From positions 1 to 42,052 of the IMG/VR virus record IMGVR_UViG_3300036819_000345: a stretch of 42,052 bases of DNA; one strand, given 5' to 3'. A program made the position numbers and the translations under genes. Below, one piece after another: positions 13,959-22,337 of this stretch (its first letter is position 1; the number at the start of each line of letters is the position of its first letter). The DNA is from a virus. Below the pieces are notes generated by a model. That model saw nothing but the letters and a program-made list of their open reading frames with translations, did not search any database and was not told the DNA's origin.

Positions 13959-14565
13959 AACCGCGCAGGATTCGATAGCGGCTGAACAACGGCGCGTGGA
14001 GGACATTCTCGCGCGCGACCGTGACACTTCCCTGCCTGACCGCGCAGGTCACGAAGGGCGTTCACCCATCTATGTCCCGGTCAAGGGCGAGCGAAAAGTC
14101 CACGGCGCGCGAATTCGCAACGAGGGCCATTGCACGATTTGCCGCCTCAAATTCCGCAAGAACATTACCGATCTCCAGCATGCGGCGGCCTCCCGGTTGC
14201 AAGATGATCACGCCCAGGCTGGGCTGGCGACAATTCCCGGCGCCAAACTGGAAGTAGGCGGCTGCGCCTATGGGCCTGTGGAGATTTCCCAGATCAAGAT
14301 CGATGCTGAGGCGCGGCTTTCCAAGGCGCTGACGGCGGTCGGCACATCGGCACGCTATCTTCTGGAGCAGATCGCCATCAACGATTGTTCCGCTGGCGAG
14401 GTGGCAGACATTTTGCGGATTACGCGCAACGCTGTTCTTCCTGCCCTGCGGGTCGCCCTTGATGCACTCTCTGCGCACTACGGCCTATCGGGTAGCGCGC
14501 GCGAAGGATCGCGAATCAGAACGTTTCATCCGTTCCAAGACGATAATTTTTCACCAAGCGATTGA
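13933..14565 (+). CDS. DUF6456-like protein, possible late regulator
   Basis: This 210-residue protein has an AAGGGG ribosome site nine bases before ATG 13933. The second half (AASRLQDDHAQAGL...KALTAVGTSARYLLEQIAINDCSAGEVADILRITRNAVLPALRVALDALSAHYGL) follows the DUF6456 pattern of alphaproteobacterial phages, ending with a helix-turn-helix-like region. A CTIC group occurs near residue 68. As the last early gene, immediately before a promoter and the packaging genes, it occupies the position of late regulators such as lambda Q or ArpU. That role is inference from location only. Confidence 0.6.
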   Translation: MTKANHRLRTAQDSIAAEQRRVEDILARDRDTSLPDRAGHEGRSPIYVPVKGERKVHGARIRNEGHCTICRLKFRKNITDLQHAAASRLQDDHAQAGLATIPGAKLEVGGCAYGPVEISQIKIDAEARLSKALTAVGTSARYLLEQIAINDCSAGEVADILRITRNAVLPALRVALDALSAHYGLSGSAREGSRIRTFHPFQDDNFSPSD

Positions 14566-14591
14566 CATCGTGGTGCGCCTGTTGGCATAAA
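14562..14591 (+). promoter_or_regulatory. Candidate late promoter
   Basis: TTGACA at 14562-14567 is a perfect -35 match. GCATAA or CATAAA at 14585-14591 is a fair -10, with a 17-18 base spacer. It overlaps the stop codon of the last early gene and precedes the packaging genes, the expected site for a late promoter. Confidence 0.5.
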
Positions 14592-14611
14592 ACCGCTACT
14601 GGTTGATTTTT

Positions 14612-14645
14612 ATGCCCGGAGCTCGAAAGAGTGGCCGGGCATTTT
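14612..14645 (+). terminator. Terminator-like hairpin after the late promoter
   Basis: ATGCCCGG (14612-14619) pairs with CCGGGCAT (14635-14642) across a 15-base loop and is followed by TTTT. It lies between the candidate late promoter and the first late gene, as expected for an antitermination-controlled leader. Confidence 0.5.
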
Positions 14646-14662
14646 CATGCAGGGCGGCGCGA

Positions 14663-15334
14663 ATGGCGAGCGGCATTCGCATTTCCATACGCGCCGACAT
14701 AAGCCGCATTCAGCGTGACCTCGACCGCTTCGCGAGCAAGCAAGTGCCTTTCGCGACTGCGCAGGCCATCAATGCCATTGCGAGGCGCGTACAGGCTGGC
14801 GAACAACGCGCGATTGAAGATGAGTTTACGACTGCTACGCCGTTCACGGTCAAGTCCGTAGCGGTGCAAACGGCGCGTAAGTCCAGTCCTGAGGCAACGA
14901 TATATCTGCGCGATGTCGCGGCACAATATTTGGCGCCCTTCATCGATGGCGGTGTTCATCATCTCAGTGGCCGCGCCCTGCTTAATCCCAAGGATGTGCA
15001 GCTTAATCAGTACGGCAACATCCCACGGGGCAAACTCCAAAGCCTCAAGGGCAAGCCCGGCGTGTTCATTGGAACGATTGTCACAAAGAGGGGCGAGCGC
15101 ATCAGCGGGGTGTGGCAGCGGCCCACGCCCATCGCGGTTGGGAAGAGCGGCAAGCCGAAGGTAAACCGCTTTGCCAATACGACAGGCCACCTCAAGCTTC
15201 TCATCCGGTTCGGCGACGCACTTCCTGTCCACCAGCATCTGCCGTGGTACGAGACAGGCCGCAGGATCATCAATCAATTCTGGCGTGTCGAGTTCGCCGT
15301 CGCCTTGCGGAGGGCCATGGCGTCCGCCAAGTGA
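14663..15334 (+). CDS. Minor tail protein Z-like
   Basis: This 223-residue protein starts at ATG 14663 after AGGGCGG; an upstream in-frame ATG at 14603 lies in the hairpin region. The N-terminus (DISRIQRDLDRFASKQVPFATAQAINAIARRVQAGEQRAIEDEF) followed by TPFTVKSVAVQTARKSSPEATIYLRD matches the pattern of lambda gpZ-like tail-completion proteins. That pattern is an AI-N helix, then a KS/TA-rich strand region. The odd point is location: it precedes the terminase, far from the tail module. Family assignment is by pattern only. Confidence 0.5.
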   Translation: MASGIRISIRADISRIQRDLDRFASKQVPFATAQAINAIARRVQAGEQRAIEDEFTTATPFTVKSVAVQTARKSSPEATIYLRDVAAQYLAPFIDGGVHHLSGRALLNPKDVQLNQYGNIPRGKLQSLKGKPGVFIGTIVTKRGERISGVWQRPTPIAVGKSGKPKVNRFANTTGHLKLLIRFGDALPVHQHLPWYETGRRIINQFWRVEFAVALRRAMASAK

Positions 15335-15440
15335 GCCGCCATTGGCCCACCGTTCCATGGGTCCTTCCTAGCAATATTGTTACACGGGCATTGCGCGCGC
15401 CCGATGCTCTCCTAGCTATGCGTGCCGAAAGGTGTCCGCA
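15335..15440. other. 106-base gap before the small terminase gene
   Basis: No ORF is supported here. It contains the first copy of the 17-mer GCCGAAAGGTGTCCGCA (15424-15440), also found at 15636, and CCTAG repeated near 15368 and 15412. A packaging (cos/pac) site is plausible by position but no defined cos is recognised. Confidence 0.4.
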
Positions 15441-16064
15441 GTGGCTGGGATTAAAATCAGAGAGTTCGCGCGACGTGACGGATGCGACGACAAGTTGGTG
15501 CGCCGCGCGATCGCCAAGGGCAATCTTAAAACTCTTGCAGATGGCACGTTAGACGAAAAACTTGTCGGCAGCGGTTGGCGAAAAACGAACCGCAAAAATG
15601 CGAGCGCGGACACTGCGGACAAAGCTGCGGACACGCCGAAAGGTGTCCGCACCACGCGCGACAGCAAGAACCGACAGACCGTTGAACGTGAACCGCTTTC
15701 CCAGCCGGCGCCGCTCGATGTCGAAACGCTCAAAGACTTCATCGATCAGATCCTGCGTGGCGACTTTGTCGCCCAAGGCGAAGCCGAAAAGGTCAAGGAG
15801 AATGCGCTCGCTCTGAAGCACCTGCTCGATGGCCGCCAGAAGGCAGGCGAACTGGTAAGCCTCGAAGAAGCCCAAACTATTCTGTTTGAAACATTCCGCG
15901 CTGCGCGTGACGCGTGGCTAAATTTTCCGACGAAGGTCGGGCCCCTGATCGCCGCCGAACTTGGAGTGGATGCGGAGCGGGTCGTGGAGGCTTTGTCCCC
16001 GCATGTTCACCAGCAGCTCACCGATCTCGGCGAGCCAGACGCAGACTTCTCCGGATCAGCCTGA
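15441..16064 (+). CDS. Terminase small subunit (Nu1-like)
   Basis: This protein begins MAGIKIREFARRDGCDDKLVRRAIAKGNLKTLADGTLDEKLVGSGWR, a DNA-binding winged helix typical of Nu1-like small subunits. A low-complexity linker is encoded by GCGGACA repeats. A helical region (VETLKDFIDQILRGDF...ALKHLLDGRQKAGELVSLEEAQTILFETFRAARDAWLNFPTKVGPLIAAELGVDAERVVEAL) follows, suited to oligomerisation and contact with the large subunit. GTG 15441 is preferred because GAAAGG lies eight bases upstream; an in-frame GTG at 15432 is too close. It recognises the packaging site and brings DNA to the large subunit. Confidence 0.8.
   Translation: MAGIKIREFARRDGCDDKLVRRAIAKGNLKTLADGTLDEKLVGSGWRKTNRKNASADTADKAADTPKGVRTTRDSKNRQTVEREPLSQPAPLDVETLKDFIDQILRGDFVAQGEAEKVKENALALKHLLDGRQKAGELVSLEEAQTILFETFRAARDAWLNFPTKVGPLIAAELGVDAERVVEALSPHVHQQLTDLGEPDADFSGSA
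15607..15651. repeat. Repeat cluster in the small terminase gene, candidate packaging site
   Basis: GCGGACA occurs at 15607-15613, 15616-15622 and 15628-15634. The last, as GCGGACAC, forms an 8-bp inverted repeat with GTGTCCGC at 15644-15651. The 17-mer GCCGAAAGGTGTCCGCA occurs at 15636-15652 and also at 15424-15440, just before the gene. Repeats of this kind in small-subunit genes often mark pac or cos binding sites. Confidence 0.45.
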
Positions 16065-18120
16065 ACGCCTTCGTATCGCCGCCCGCAAGGGATGGACGCC
16101 GCCGCCGCGCATCAGCGTGCCCGATTGGGCAGACCGCTATCGGAAACTGGCGCGAGAGGCGGGCAGCACGTCGGGAAACTGGCGCACATCGACGGTCGAA
16201 GCTGGCCGAGGCCCAATGCTCGCGGTGACGGAGCCCGGCGTTCACATCATCGACGTGATGGTGTGCACACAGCTTCTGAAGACCTCGTTTCTCGAAAATA
16301 CGTGGGGCTATTTCGCCCATCTCGATCCGTGCCCGTTTCTCCTGGTGCAGCCGAAGGAAGAAGCCGCCGAGGCTTTCTCCAAGGAACGCATCACGCCGCT
16401 GATCAAATCGACCCCGGTACTGCGCAAGTTGGTCGGGACCACGAAGATGCGCTCCGGCGAGGAATCGCTGACCTTCAAACCGTATCCCGGCGGGTATTTG
16501 GCGCTGGTTGGCGCGGGCTCTCCCGACAACCTGGCGCGCCGCCCGGTGCGTGTTGTCGCCTACGACGAGGTCGATAAGTACCCGGTTACGCGCGAAGGCG
16601 ACCCGATATCGCTAGGCGATGAGCGCACGGCAACTTTTGTAAGTTGGCTTTCGCTGCGCGCGTGCTCGCCGACGATTGATGACGAAAGCCGTATCGCTGC
16701 CTGCTATGCGGAGTCGGATCAGCGCCGCGCGTCCGCCACCTGCCCGCATTGCGGGCATCGGAATTTTCTGGAGTTCTTCAAGCACGTCCATTGGGATAAG
16801 GACGGCGGCGTCCACAAGACCAAGACGGCCCGCATTTATTGCGAGGGATGTGGTGCTGGTTGGGAAGAGGGTGACCGCCTGCGGGCCCTCCAAACAACGC
16901 GCTGGCATCAGACGCGCGCTTTCACATGCTGCGGCGAACGCCACGACCCGCTCGTGGATTACGACAAAGCGACGGCAGCCGGTATTGATGGCATCGCGGC
17001 TGTCTGGGACTGGTGGGAAGGCACGCGCTACGCGGTCTACCGCGCCAAATGCCCCACGTGTGCGAAGTGGGGCGTCGATAACGAGCACGCGGGCTTTCAG
17101 TGCTCAAAGCTGTTCAGCCCGTGGCGGCGCGATCAGCCGGCGTCGATTGCCGCCAAGTGGATCGCCGCCAAGGACGACGAAGAAAAAAAGCAGACGTTTT
17201 TCAATACACAGCTCGGTCTGACTTATCGGCCGCACGCGGGCAAGGAACTGAAACTCGAAACGCTCGCCGCACGCGGCGAGATATGGGCGGCAGAAGTCCC
17301 CGATGGTGTTGCTGTCGTAACGGTCGGTGTGGACGTCCAGGACTATCGCGTCGAGTTGGAAGTCACGGGCTGGGGCAAAAACGAAGAGAGTTGGTCCCTC
17401 GCTTACGAAATTTTCGATGGCGAGTTCGAAGACCCCAAGACGCAGGCGGCGCTGGACCTCTACCTGAAAAAGAAATTTGTGCGCGCTGATGGGCGCGAAT
17501 TCGTCATCGAGGCGGCCTGTGTCGATTCCGGCGGCCATCACACGCAGGCCGTTTACGATTTCTGCAAAGCCCGTCTCGGCCGCCGCGTTTGGGCCATCAA
17601 GGGCGAAAGCGCCAGAACAGGGCAGCGCAATCCCGTATGGCCGGCAAAGCGGCCGACGTCGCGAACCAAGAAAGCCTTCCGGCCGATCATCATTGGCGTG
17701 AATGCTGCGAAGGATTCGGTGCGTCAACGGCTCTATCTCGACCAGGCCGGTGCCGGATACATGCACTTCCCGCATGATCGCGACATCAACTACTACGCCC
17801 AGATATTGGCCGAACGCTCTGTTCTGAAAATCGTGTCGGGGCAAAAGTTTCGCGTCTGGGAATTGCCGTCCGGCAAAGCCAACGAAGCGTTGGACTGCCG
17901 TGTCTATGCCTACGCCGCTCTTTGCGGGCTTCTGCATTTTGGCCTGAAACTGAACAGACGCGCGGAAGAAGCGACAATTACGATTACGCCGTCCGCTGCG
18001 AAGCCGGGCGTCGATGTTGAAATGGATCCTGTCATTGCTGCGCGCGAGCAGGGTCAGGCAGGCCCAAGCATCAAGCAGGCGCCCGATGCCAAAAGTTCGA
18101 TCACGCGCAGGCTTGCGTAG
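16003..18120 (+). CDS. Terminase large subunit (GpA family)
   Basis: This is the lambda gpA-type packaging motor and nuclease. A Walker A-like loop CTQLLKTS lies at 88-95 (the family's degenerate form), and Walker B is VVAYDEVD at 184-191. Two CxxC pairs (CPHCG and CEGCG) follow near 248 and 281, and further cysteines near 311 and 351. The nuclease domain starts with VGVDVQDYRVELEVTGWG, whose aspartates fit metal ligands, and continues CVDSGGH. The ATG at 16003 gives 705 residues; a TTG at 15961 is possible in the overlap with the small subunit. It acts at the portal with the small subunit. Confidence 0.9.
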   Translation: MFTSSSPISASQTQTSPDQPERLRIAARKGWTPPPRISVPDWADRYRKLAREAGSTSGNWRTSTVEAGRGPMLAVTEPGVHIIDVMVCTQLLKTSFLENTWGYFAHLDPCPFLLVQPKEEAAEAFSKERITPLIKSTPVLRKLVGTTKMRSGEESLTFKPYPGGYLALVGAGSPDNLARRPVRVVAYDEVDKYPVTREGDPISLGDERTATFVSWLSLRACSPTIDDESRIAACYAESDQRRASATCPHCGHRNFLEFFKHVHWDKDGGVHKTKTARIYCEGCGAGWEEGDRLRALQTTRWHQTRAFTCCGERHDPLVDYDKATAAGIDGIAAVWDWWEGTRYAVYRAKCPTCAKWGVDNEHAGFQCSKLFSPWRRDQPASIAAKWIAAKDDEEKKQTFFNTQLGLTYRPHAGKELKLETLAARGEIWAAEVPDGVAVVTVGVDVQDYRVELEVTGWGKNEESWSLAYEIFDGEFEDPKTQAALDLYLKKKFVRADGREFVIEAACVDSGGHHTQAVYDFCKARLGRRVWAIKGESARTGQRNPVWPAKRPTSRTKKAFRPIIIGVNAAKDSVRQRLYLDQAGAGYMHFPHDRDINYYAQILAERSVLKIVSGQKFRVWELPSGKANEALDCRVYAYAALCGLLHFGLKLNRRAEEATITITPSAAKPGVDVEMDPVIAAREQGQAGPSIKQAPDAKSSITRRLA

Positions 18121-18131
18121 GGAGAAGTCCG

Positions 18132-18398
18132 ATGCAGCCTTGCAATCCGCCGTCTGTGTTCGCCGGTATGACGCGCCCGCAGTTGATGGCGGCGCTGGCT
18201 AACGCCCAACAGGCCTATCTTGATCTTTCGACTGGCGCCAAGGGCGAAACCTACTCTTACACGCAGGGTGACGGCGCAAAGTCCGTCACCTACACGCGCG
18301 CCAACATCGCAAATCTGATGGCGCTCATCCGCCAACTGCAGCAGGAACTCGGCATTGTTCGCCGCGCCCGCCGCCCTGTGAGGTTTCAATTCACGTGA
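18132..18398 (+). CDS. Head-tail joining protein gpW-like
   Basis: This small protein sits between the large terminase and the portal, the usual place of gpW in lambda. The sequence MTRPQLMAALANAQQAYLDLSTGAKGETYSYTQGDGAKSVTYTRANIANLMALIRQLQQELG has the gpW pattern: two helices and a beta hairpin with YTQGDG...VTYT. It would bind the portal and prepare the tail-joining surface. Its GTGA overlap with the portal gene supports joint translation. Confidence 0.85.
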   Translation: MQPCNPPSVFAGMTRPQLMAALANAQQAYLDLSTGAKGETYSYTQGDGAKSVTYTRANIANLMALIRQLQQELGIVRRARRPVRFQFT

Positions 18399-20056
18399 CC
18401 GCTGGCCCTCGCATTCTCGATCATCGCGGAAACGTTCTGCAACGGCGCGTTCCCCCCACGCGCGCGCTCGCCGGCGGCGTGAACAATCCAAATCGTCCAT
18501 ACGATGCTGCCGATATCACCGGCGAGCATATGGCGACGTGGCAGCCGTATCTTTGGTCGCCGGATGGCGAACGCAATATCTATCGCGACCGGATTGTCAG
18601 CCGCGTGCGCGATGTCGCGCGCAACGATGGCTGGGCATCGGGCGGGCTCACCCGGATCCTTGACAGCGCTATCGGCGCGAACTTCCGACCGTTGTCGAAG
18701 CCGGATTACCGCGCGCTTGCTGCATCCACCGGAATCAAGGGCTTCGATGCGCAGTGGGCGAAGGAATTCGGCAGCGTTGCCGAGAGCTACTATCGCACAT
18801 GGACGATGGACCCCGGCCGCTGGTGCGACGCGCAGCGGGCCATGACCATGCCGCAAATCTACTATGTCGGGTTCCGGCACAAGCTGTTGGACGGTGACGC
18901 CGTGGCGCACCTGCCATGGCTTCCGGATCGCATCGGCATGGGCCGTGCGCGCTACGCGACGACCGTTCAGTTGATCGATCCGGATCGCCTGTCGAATCCG
19001 CAGATGCAGTTCGACCAGCAGACGATGCGCGGTGGCGTGAAGGTGGACGACTGGGGCGTCGCGACCGGCTATTTCATTCGCCGCGCGCACCAGGGCGACT
19101 GGTTCAGCGCCGGCAAGAGCGTGGAATGGGACCTGATTCCGCGCGAAACCGATTGGGGCCGTCCGGTTATCATCCACGATTTCGATCACGAACGCGCGGG
19201 CCAGCACCGCGGTGGCACCGGTATTTTGGCGCCCGTCCTGCAGCGCTTGAAGATGCTCGTGAAGTATGACGGCACCGAACTGGATGCAGCCATCGTCAAC
19301 GCGATGTTCGCTGCTTTCATAGAAAGCCCTTTTGACAACTCCTTTGTGGAACAGGCGCTCGGCGACGACGTGGAAGACTTGAAGGGCTATCAGAGCCTTC
19401 GCGCGGATTTCCACGAGGAGCGCCGACTTATGCTCGGCGGTGTGCGGATGCCCACGCTTTTCCCAGGCGAGAAGATCGGGACTGTGGAGGCGTCGCGTCC
19501 GGCCGGAAACTTCCCCGCATTTGAAGCCGCGATGTTGCGCAATGTCGCCAGCGGCATGGGGCTTTCCGCGCAGCAGTTGTCGCAGGATTGGTCCGACGTG
19601 AACTATTCCAGCGCGCGCGCCGCGCTGCTTGAAGCATGGAAGACATTGACGCGCCGCCGCATCGATTTTGCCGTTGGCTTTTCCGGCCCGATCTATGGCG
19701 CATTTCTCGAAGAATCCATGGAAGTGGATGATTATCCGCTGCCCGCCGGCGCGCCGGAGTACATGGAATTCCGCGGAGCGTACGGTAACTGCCGCTGGAT
19801 CGGGCCGCCGCGGGGCTGGGTCGATCCCGTCGCCGAAAAGCAAGGTGCCGTGCTTGGCCTCGATGCCGGTTTCGACACACTCGAAGACCAGTGCGCGGAG
19901 CAAGGCACCGATTACATCGAAGTGCTGGATCAGCGTCAGGAAGAGCGCAAAGCGTTCGCCGATCGCGATCTGCCGTTTCCCGTTTGGCAGGGCACGCCGT
20001 CCACCACCGCAGGCAAGGACGCCACACAGGCAAGCCAGAAACCGCAGGCGCAGTGA
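18395..20056 (+). CDS. Portal protein (lambda gpB family)
   Basis: This 553-residue protein starts at a GTG overlapping the gpW stop (GTGA). Features of the lambda-type portal are DAADITGEHMATWQPYLWSPDGE near the start, VRDVARNDGWASGGLTRILDSAIG, and SVEWDLIPRETDWGRPVIIHDFDHERAGQHRGGTGILAPVLQ, ending in the wing/stem region. The C-terminus is Ala/Gln-rich. It forms the dodecameric ring through which DNA enters and leaves. The S49 protease start overlaps its stop as TGATG, matching the lambda B-C arrangement. Confidence 0.9.
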   Translation: MTAGPRILDHRGNVLQRRVPPTRALAGGVNNPNRPYDAADITGEHMATWQPYLWSPDGERNIYRDRIVSRVRDVARNDGWASGGLTRILDSAIGANFRPLSKPDYRALAASTGIKGFDAQWAKEFGSVAESYYRTWTMDPGRWCDAQRAMTMPQIYYVGFRHKLLDGDAVAHLPWLPDRIGMGRARYATTVQLIDPDRLSNPQMQFDQQTMRGGVKVDDWGVATGYFIRRAHQGDWFSAGKSVEWDLIPRETDWGRPVIIHDFDHERAGQHRGGTGILAPVLQRLKMLVKYDGTELDAAIVNAMFAAFIESPFDNSFVEQALGDDVEDLKGYQSLRADFHEERRLMLGGVRMPTLFPGEKIGTVEASRPAGNFPAFEAAMLRNVASGMGLSAQQLSQDWSDVNYSSARAALLEAWKTLTRRRIDFAVGFSGPIYGAFLEESMEVDDYPLPAGAPEYMEFRGAYGNCRWIGPPRGWVDPVAEKQGAVLGLDAGFDTLEDQCAEQGTDYIEVLDQRQEERKAFADRDLPFPVWQGTPSTTAGKDATQASQKPQAQ

Positions 20057-20937
20057 TGGAACGCTTCGGACACCTGGCACAAAGGCTTTTCAATCGGCCT
20101 CTCTTGATCCTTCCCCATAAAGCGGAAGTGATCATGGCTGCGCTGGCCGACCGCATTGGCATCGCGAGCGTCGTCAACGTTCATGGGGATGTCGTTGTTC
20201 CTCAAAAGAACGCCATGTGGGACGACAGCGAACCTGCAACACGGAACGCAAACGTTGATGTGGGATACGACGTCCACAACGGCGTCGCCATAATCGAGAT
20301 AGAAGGAACGTTGGTACAGAAACTCGGGACCCTGCGACCGTATAGCGGAATGATGGGCTATGACGGAATTCGTCAAGTCTTTATGTCGGCGCTTGCCGAC
20401 GATGCTGTTCGAGCGATTGTTCTGCTCATCGATAGTCCTGGCGGAGAAGTGTCCGGTTGCTTTGACCTGGCGGATACGATTTTTGCAGCGCGCGGCGCGA
20501 AACCGATTTGGGCTATTCTAAACGAGTGTGCATATTCTGCAGCGTACGCAATCGCGAGCGCAGCGGACCGCATTACGGTTCCGCGGACTGGTGGGACAGG
20601 ATCGATTGGCGTCATCGCCATGCACGTGGATTGGTCAACCGCGATACAAAAAGCCGGCATCAAGGTCACGTTCATTACGTATGGCGAACGCAAGGCCGAC
20701 GGCGCTCCTGAATTACCGCTTTCGAAGGAAGCGCTGGCGAGATTTCAGAAAGATATCGATGAAGTGGGCGATCTGTTCGTAGCAACGGTCGCCAGAAATC
20801 GAAACATTTCCGCATCAGAAGTGCGGAATATGGAAGCTGCGACCTTCCAAGGCGGGCATGGAATAGCGCTCGGCTTAGCGGACGCGGTCATGGCGCCCGA
20901 CGCCGCATTCCGCGCTCTGTTGAACGAGCTCGGTTAA
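20056..20937 (+). CDS. Capsid maturation protease, peptidase S49 (lambda gpC-like)
   Basis: The product has 293 residues from the ATG overlapping the portal stop. S49/SppA features are IVLLIDSPGGEVSG (121-134), the catalytic serine in NECAYSAAYA (Ser161) and a lysine in ERKADGAPELP (Lys213). It cleaves scaffold and portal during prohead maturation. Unlike lambda, where the scaffold Nu3 is the in-frame C-terminal part of gpC, here the acidic scaffold-like protein is a separate gene directly downstream. A second internal Met at residue 27 (MAALADRIG) is a possible alternative start. Confidence 0.85.
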   Translation: MERFGHLAQRLFNRPLLILPHKAEVIMAALADRIGIASVVNVHGDVVVPQKNAMWDDSEPATRNANVDVGYDVHNGVAIIEIEGTLVQKLGTLRPYSGMMGYDGIRQVFMSALADDAVRAIVLLIDSPGGEVSGCFDLADTIFAARGAKPIWAILNECAYSAAYAIASAADRITVPRTGGTGSIGVIAMHVDWSTAIQKAGIKVTFITYGERKADGAPELPLSKEALARFQKDIDEVGDLFVATVARNRNISASEVRNMEAATFQGGHGIALGLADAVMAPDAAFRALLNELG

Positions 20938-20958
20938 CCCCACAAAAGAGGTGTTCCA

Positions 20959-21570
20959 ATGAATATCCACACGCTCAAGTCGAGCGCGGCGGCGCCTTTC
21001 GCAGCCCTGTTCGGCATTTCTCTAAACGCCAAGAAATCGGAAGGCGACGACGACAAGAAAAAGGACGAGGACGGCGACGACAAGGGCGCCAAGAAGTCCA
21101 AGGCCGAAGACGGCGATGACGACAAGGACGAAGACAAAAACGCCAAGAAATCGGAAGGCGACGACGACAAGAAAAAGGACGAGGACGGCGACGACAAGGG
21201 CGCCAAGAAGTCCAAGGCCGAAGATGACGATGACGATGAAGAAATGAAAGGTGAAGCACGTGGCCGCAGCGCCGAGCGGGCGCGGTGGACATCGGTTCTT
21301 GCGCATGGCTCCGCTGTTGGCCGTGGCGAAAGCGCATGCACGTTACTCGCGACAACGAGTCTCTCGGCTGATCAGATTGTCGGCGTTCTGAACGGCTTGC
21401 CTGCAGCAGATCAAAAGGCGAGCCGTCGCTCGCTGGATGATCGCATGGCGGTCCAGCCTGCACGCAATCCAGGCAGCGGCGGCGCCGAGAAGCCCGCCGA
21501 TGGTCCTGCCGCCACGGCAGCGGCCATGACGGCCGTCTACGACCGGGCGATCGGTCGCACGCCGAAGTAA
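20959..21570 (+). CDS. Acidic repeat protein, scaffold-like
   Basis: After 24 N-terminal residues, two copies of a 29-residue Lys/Asp-rich unit (AKKSEGDDDKKKDEDGDDKG...) are joined by a similar linker, giving a strongly charged, probably disordered segment to about residue 95. A short helical domain (ARGRSAERARWTSVLAHGSAVGRGESACTLLATTSLSADQIVGVLNGLPA) follows, of a type often found at the C-terminus of phage scaffold or protease genes. The position between protease and decoration protein supports a scaffold or capsid-assembly role. No catalytic residues are visible. GAGGTG lies upstream of ATG 20959. Confidence 0.6.
   Translation: MNIHTLKSSAAAPFAALFGISLNAKKSEGDDDKKKDEDGDDKGAKKSKAEDGDDDKDEDKNAKKSEGDDDKKKDEDGDDKGAKKSKAEDDDDDEEMKGEARGRSAERARWTSVLAHGSAVGRGESACTLLATTSLSADQIVGVLNGLPAADQKASRRSLDDRMAVQPARNPGSGGAEKPADGPAATAAAMTAVYDRAIGRTPK
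21024..21224. repeat. 87-bp exact direct repeat inside the scaffold-like gene
   Basis: Bases 21024-21110 and 21138-21224 are identical, 114 bases apart start to start, with a related but different 27-base linker between. The repeat encodes 29 identical Lys/Asp-rich residues in frame. Exact identity at the third codon positions indicates a recent duplication or ongoing conversion. Confidence 0.95.
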
Positions 21571-21599
21571 CCATCTCACCATCTCCAAAGGAGACAACC

Positions 21600-22307
21600 A
21601 TGGCTTTGAATCCCACCGCCGTAGGCGATAACGCTTTCGGTCCGTCCGCGTTGGCGGAAACCTATCTTCCCGATCAGCTCATTGCGGGAAACCTGAAACT
21701 CGTAACCCAGGCTCAAGCAACGATTACTGGTGCCGCGGCGTACGCGCGTGGCACCGTGATGGGCCGCGCGTCGGCGGGTGCGGCGACATCCGCCGCAAAG
21801 TCGGGCGGCAACACCGGCACCGGCACATGCACCGTCGATGGCACCACGCCAGTCTTGGGCAATGCGCAAGAAGGCATCTACCAGGCGCGCTGCATTACGG
21901 CGGCAACGAACAGCGGCACGTTCCGCGTGACGGATCCGAAAGGTGATCACGTCGGCGACGTCGTTGTCGGGACGGCATTCACCGATCAGATCAAGTTCGT
22001 CATCGCCGATGGCGGAACGGACTTCGCTGTTGGCGACGGGTTCGATATCACCGTCTCGCTGTCGGCGGGCAAGTTCAAGAAAGCGGCCAAGACGGCAACC
22101 GATGGCAGCCAAGTCCCATACGCCATCCTTGTCGATGATGTGGACGCGACGTCCGCTGATCAGAACGGCGGTCTTTATCTGACCGGCGAGTTCAACGCGA
22201 ACAAGCTGATTTACGACAATTCCTACACCCTCGATGACCTGTCGGCGGCGTTCCGCAGCCTGGGCATCTTCATCAAGTCCGCGGTCTCCGCGGCCGATCC
22301 GACCTAA
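21600..22307 (+). CDS. Head decoration protein (lambda gpD-like) with inserted domain
   Basis: The N-terminus (PSALAETYLPDQLIAGNLKLVTQAQATITGAAAYARGTVMG) and the C-terminus (KTATDGSQVPYAILVDDVDATSADQNGGLYLTGEFNANKL...LDDLSAAFRSLGIFIKSAV) match the gpD family, trimeric cement proteins on the capsid surface. Between them, about residues 60-160 form an extra Gly/Thr/Ala-rich beta domain (GGNTGTGTCTVDGTTPVLG...GDHVGDVVVGTAF). The protein is thus about twice the size of gpD (110 residues). The insertion is probably displayed outward on the head. AAAGGAG precedes the ATG. Confidence 0.8.
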   Translation: MALNPTAVGDNAFGPSALAETYLPDQLIAGNLKLVTQAQATITGAAAYARGTVMGRASAGAATSAAKSGGNTGTGTCTVDGTTPVLGNAQEGIYQARCITAATNSGTFRVTDPKGDHVGDVVVGTAFTDQIKFVIADGGTDFAVGDGFDITVSLSAGKFKKAAKTATDGSQVPYAILVDDVDATSADQNGGLYLTGEFNANKLIYDNSYTLDDLSAAFRSLGIFIKSAVSAADPT

Positions 22308-22337
22308 CGGAATTTAGGTCACAAGGAGACCACAACA

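Noticed and set aside
18386-20080. Leftward 564-codon open frame
   Set aside because: It is antisense to the portal gene, which has a recognisable family match and couples to both neighbours. The reverse protein is low-complexity Arg/Ala/His-rich.
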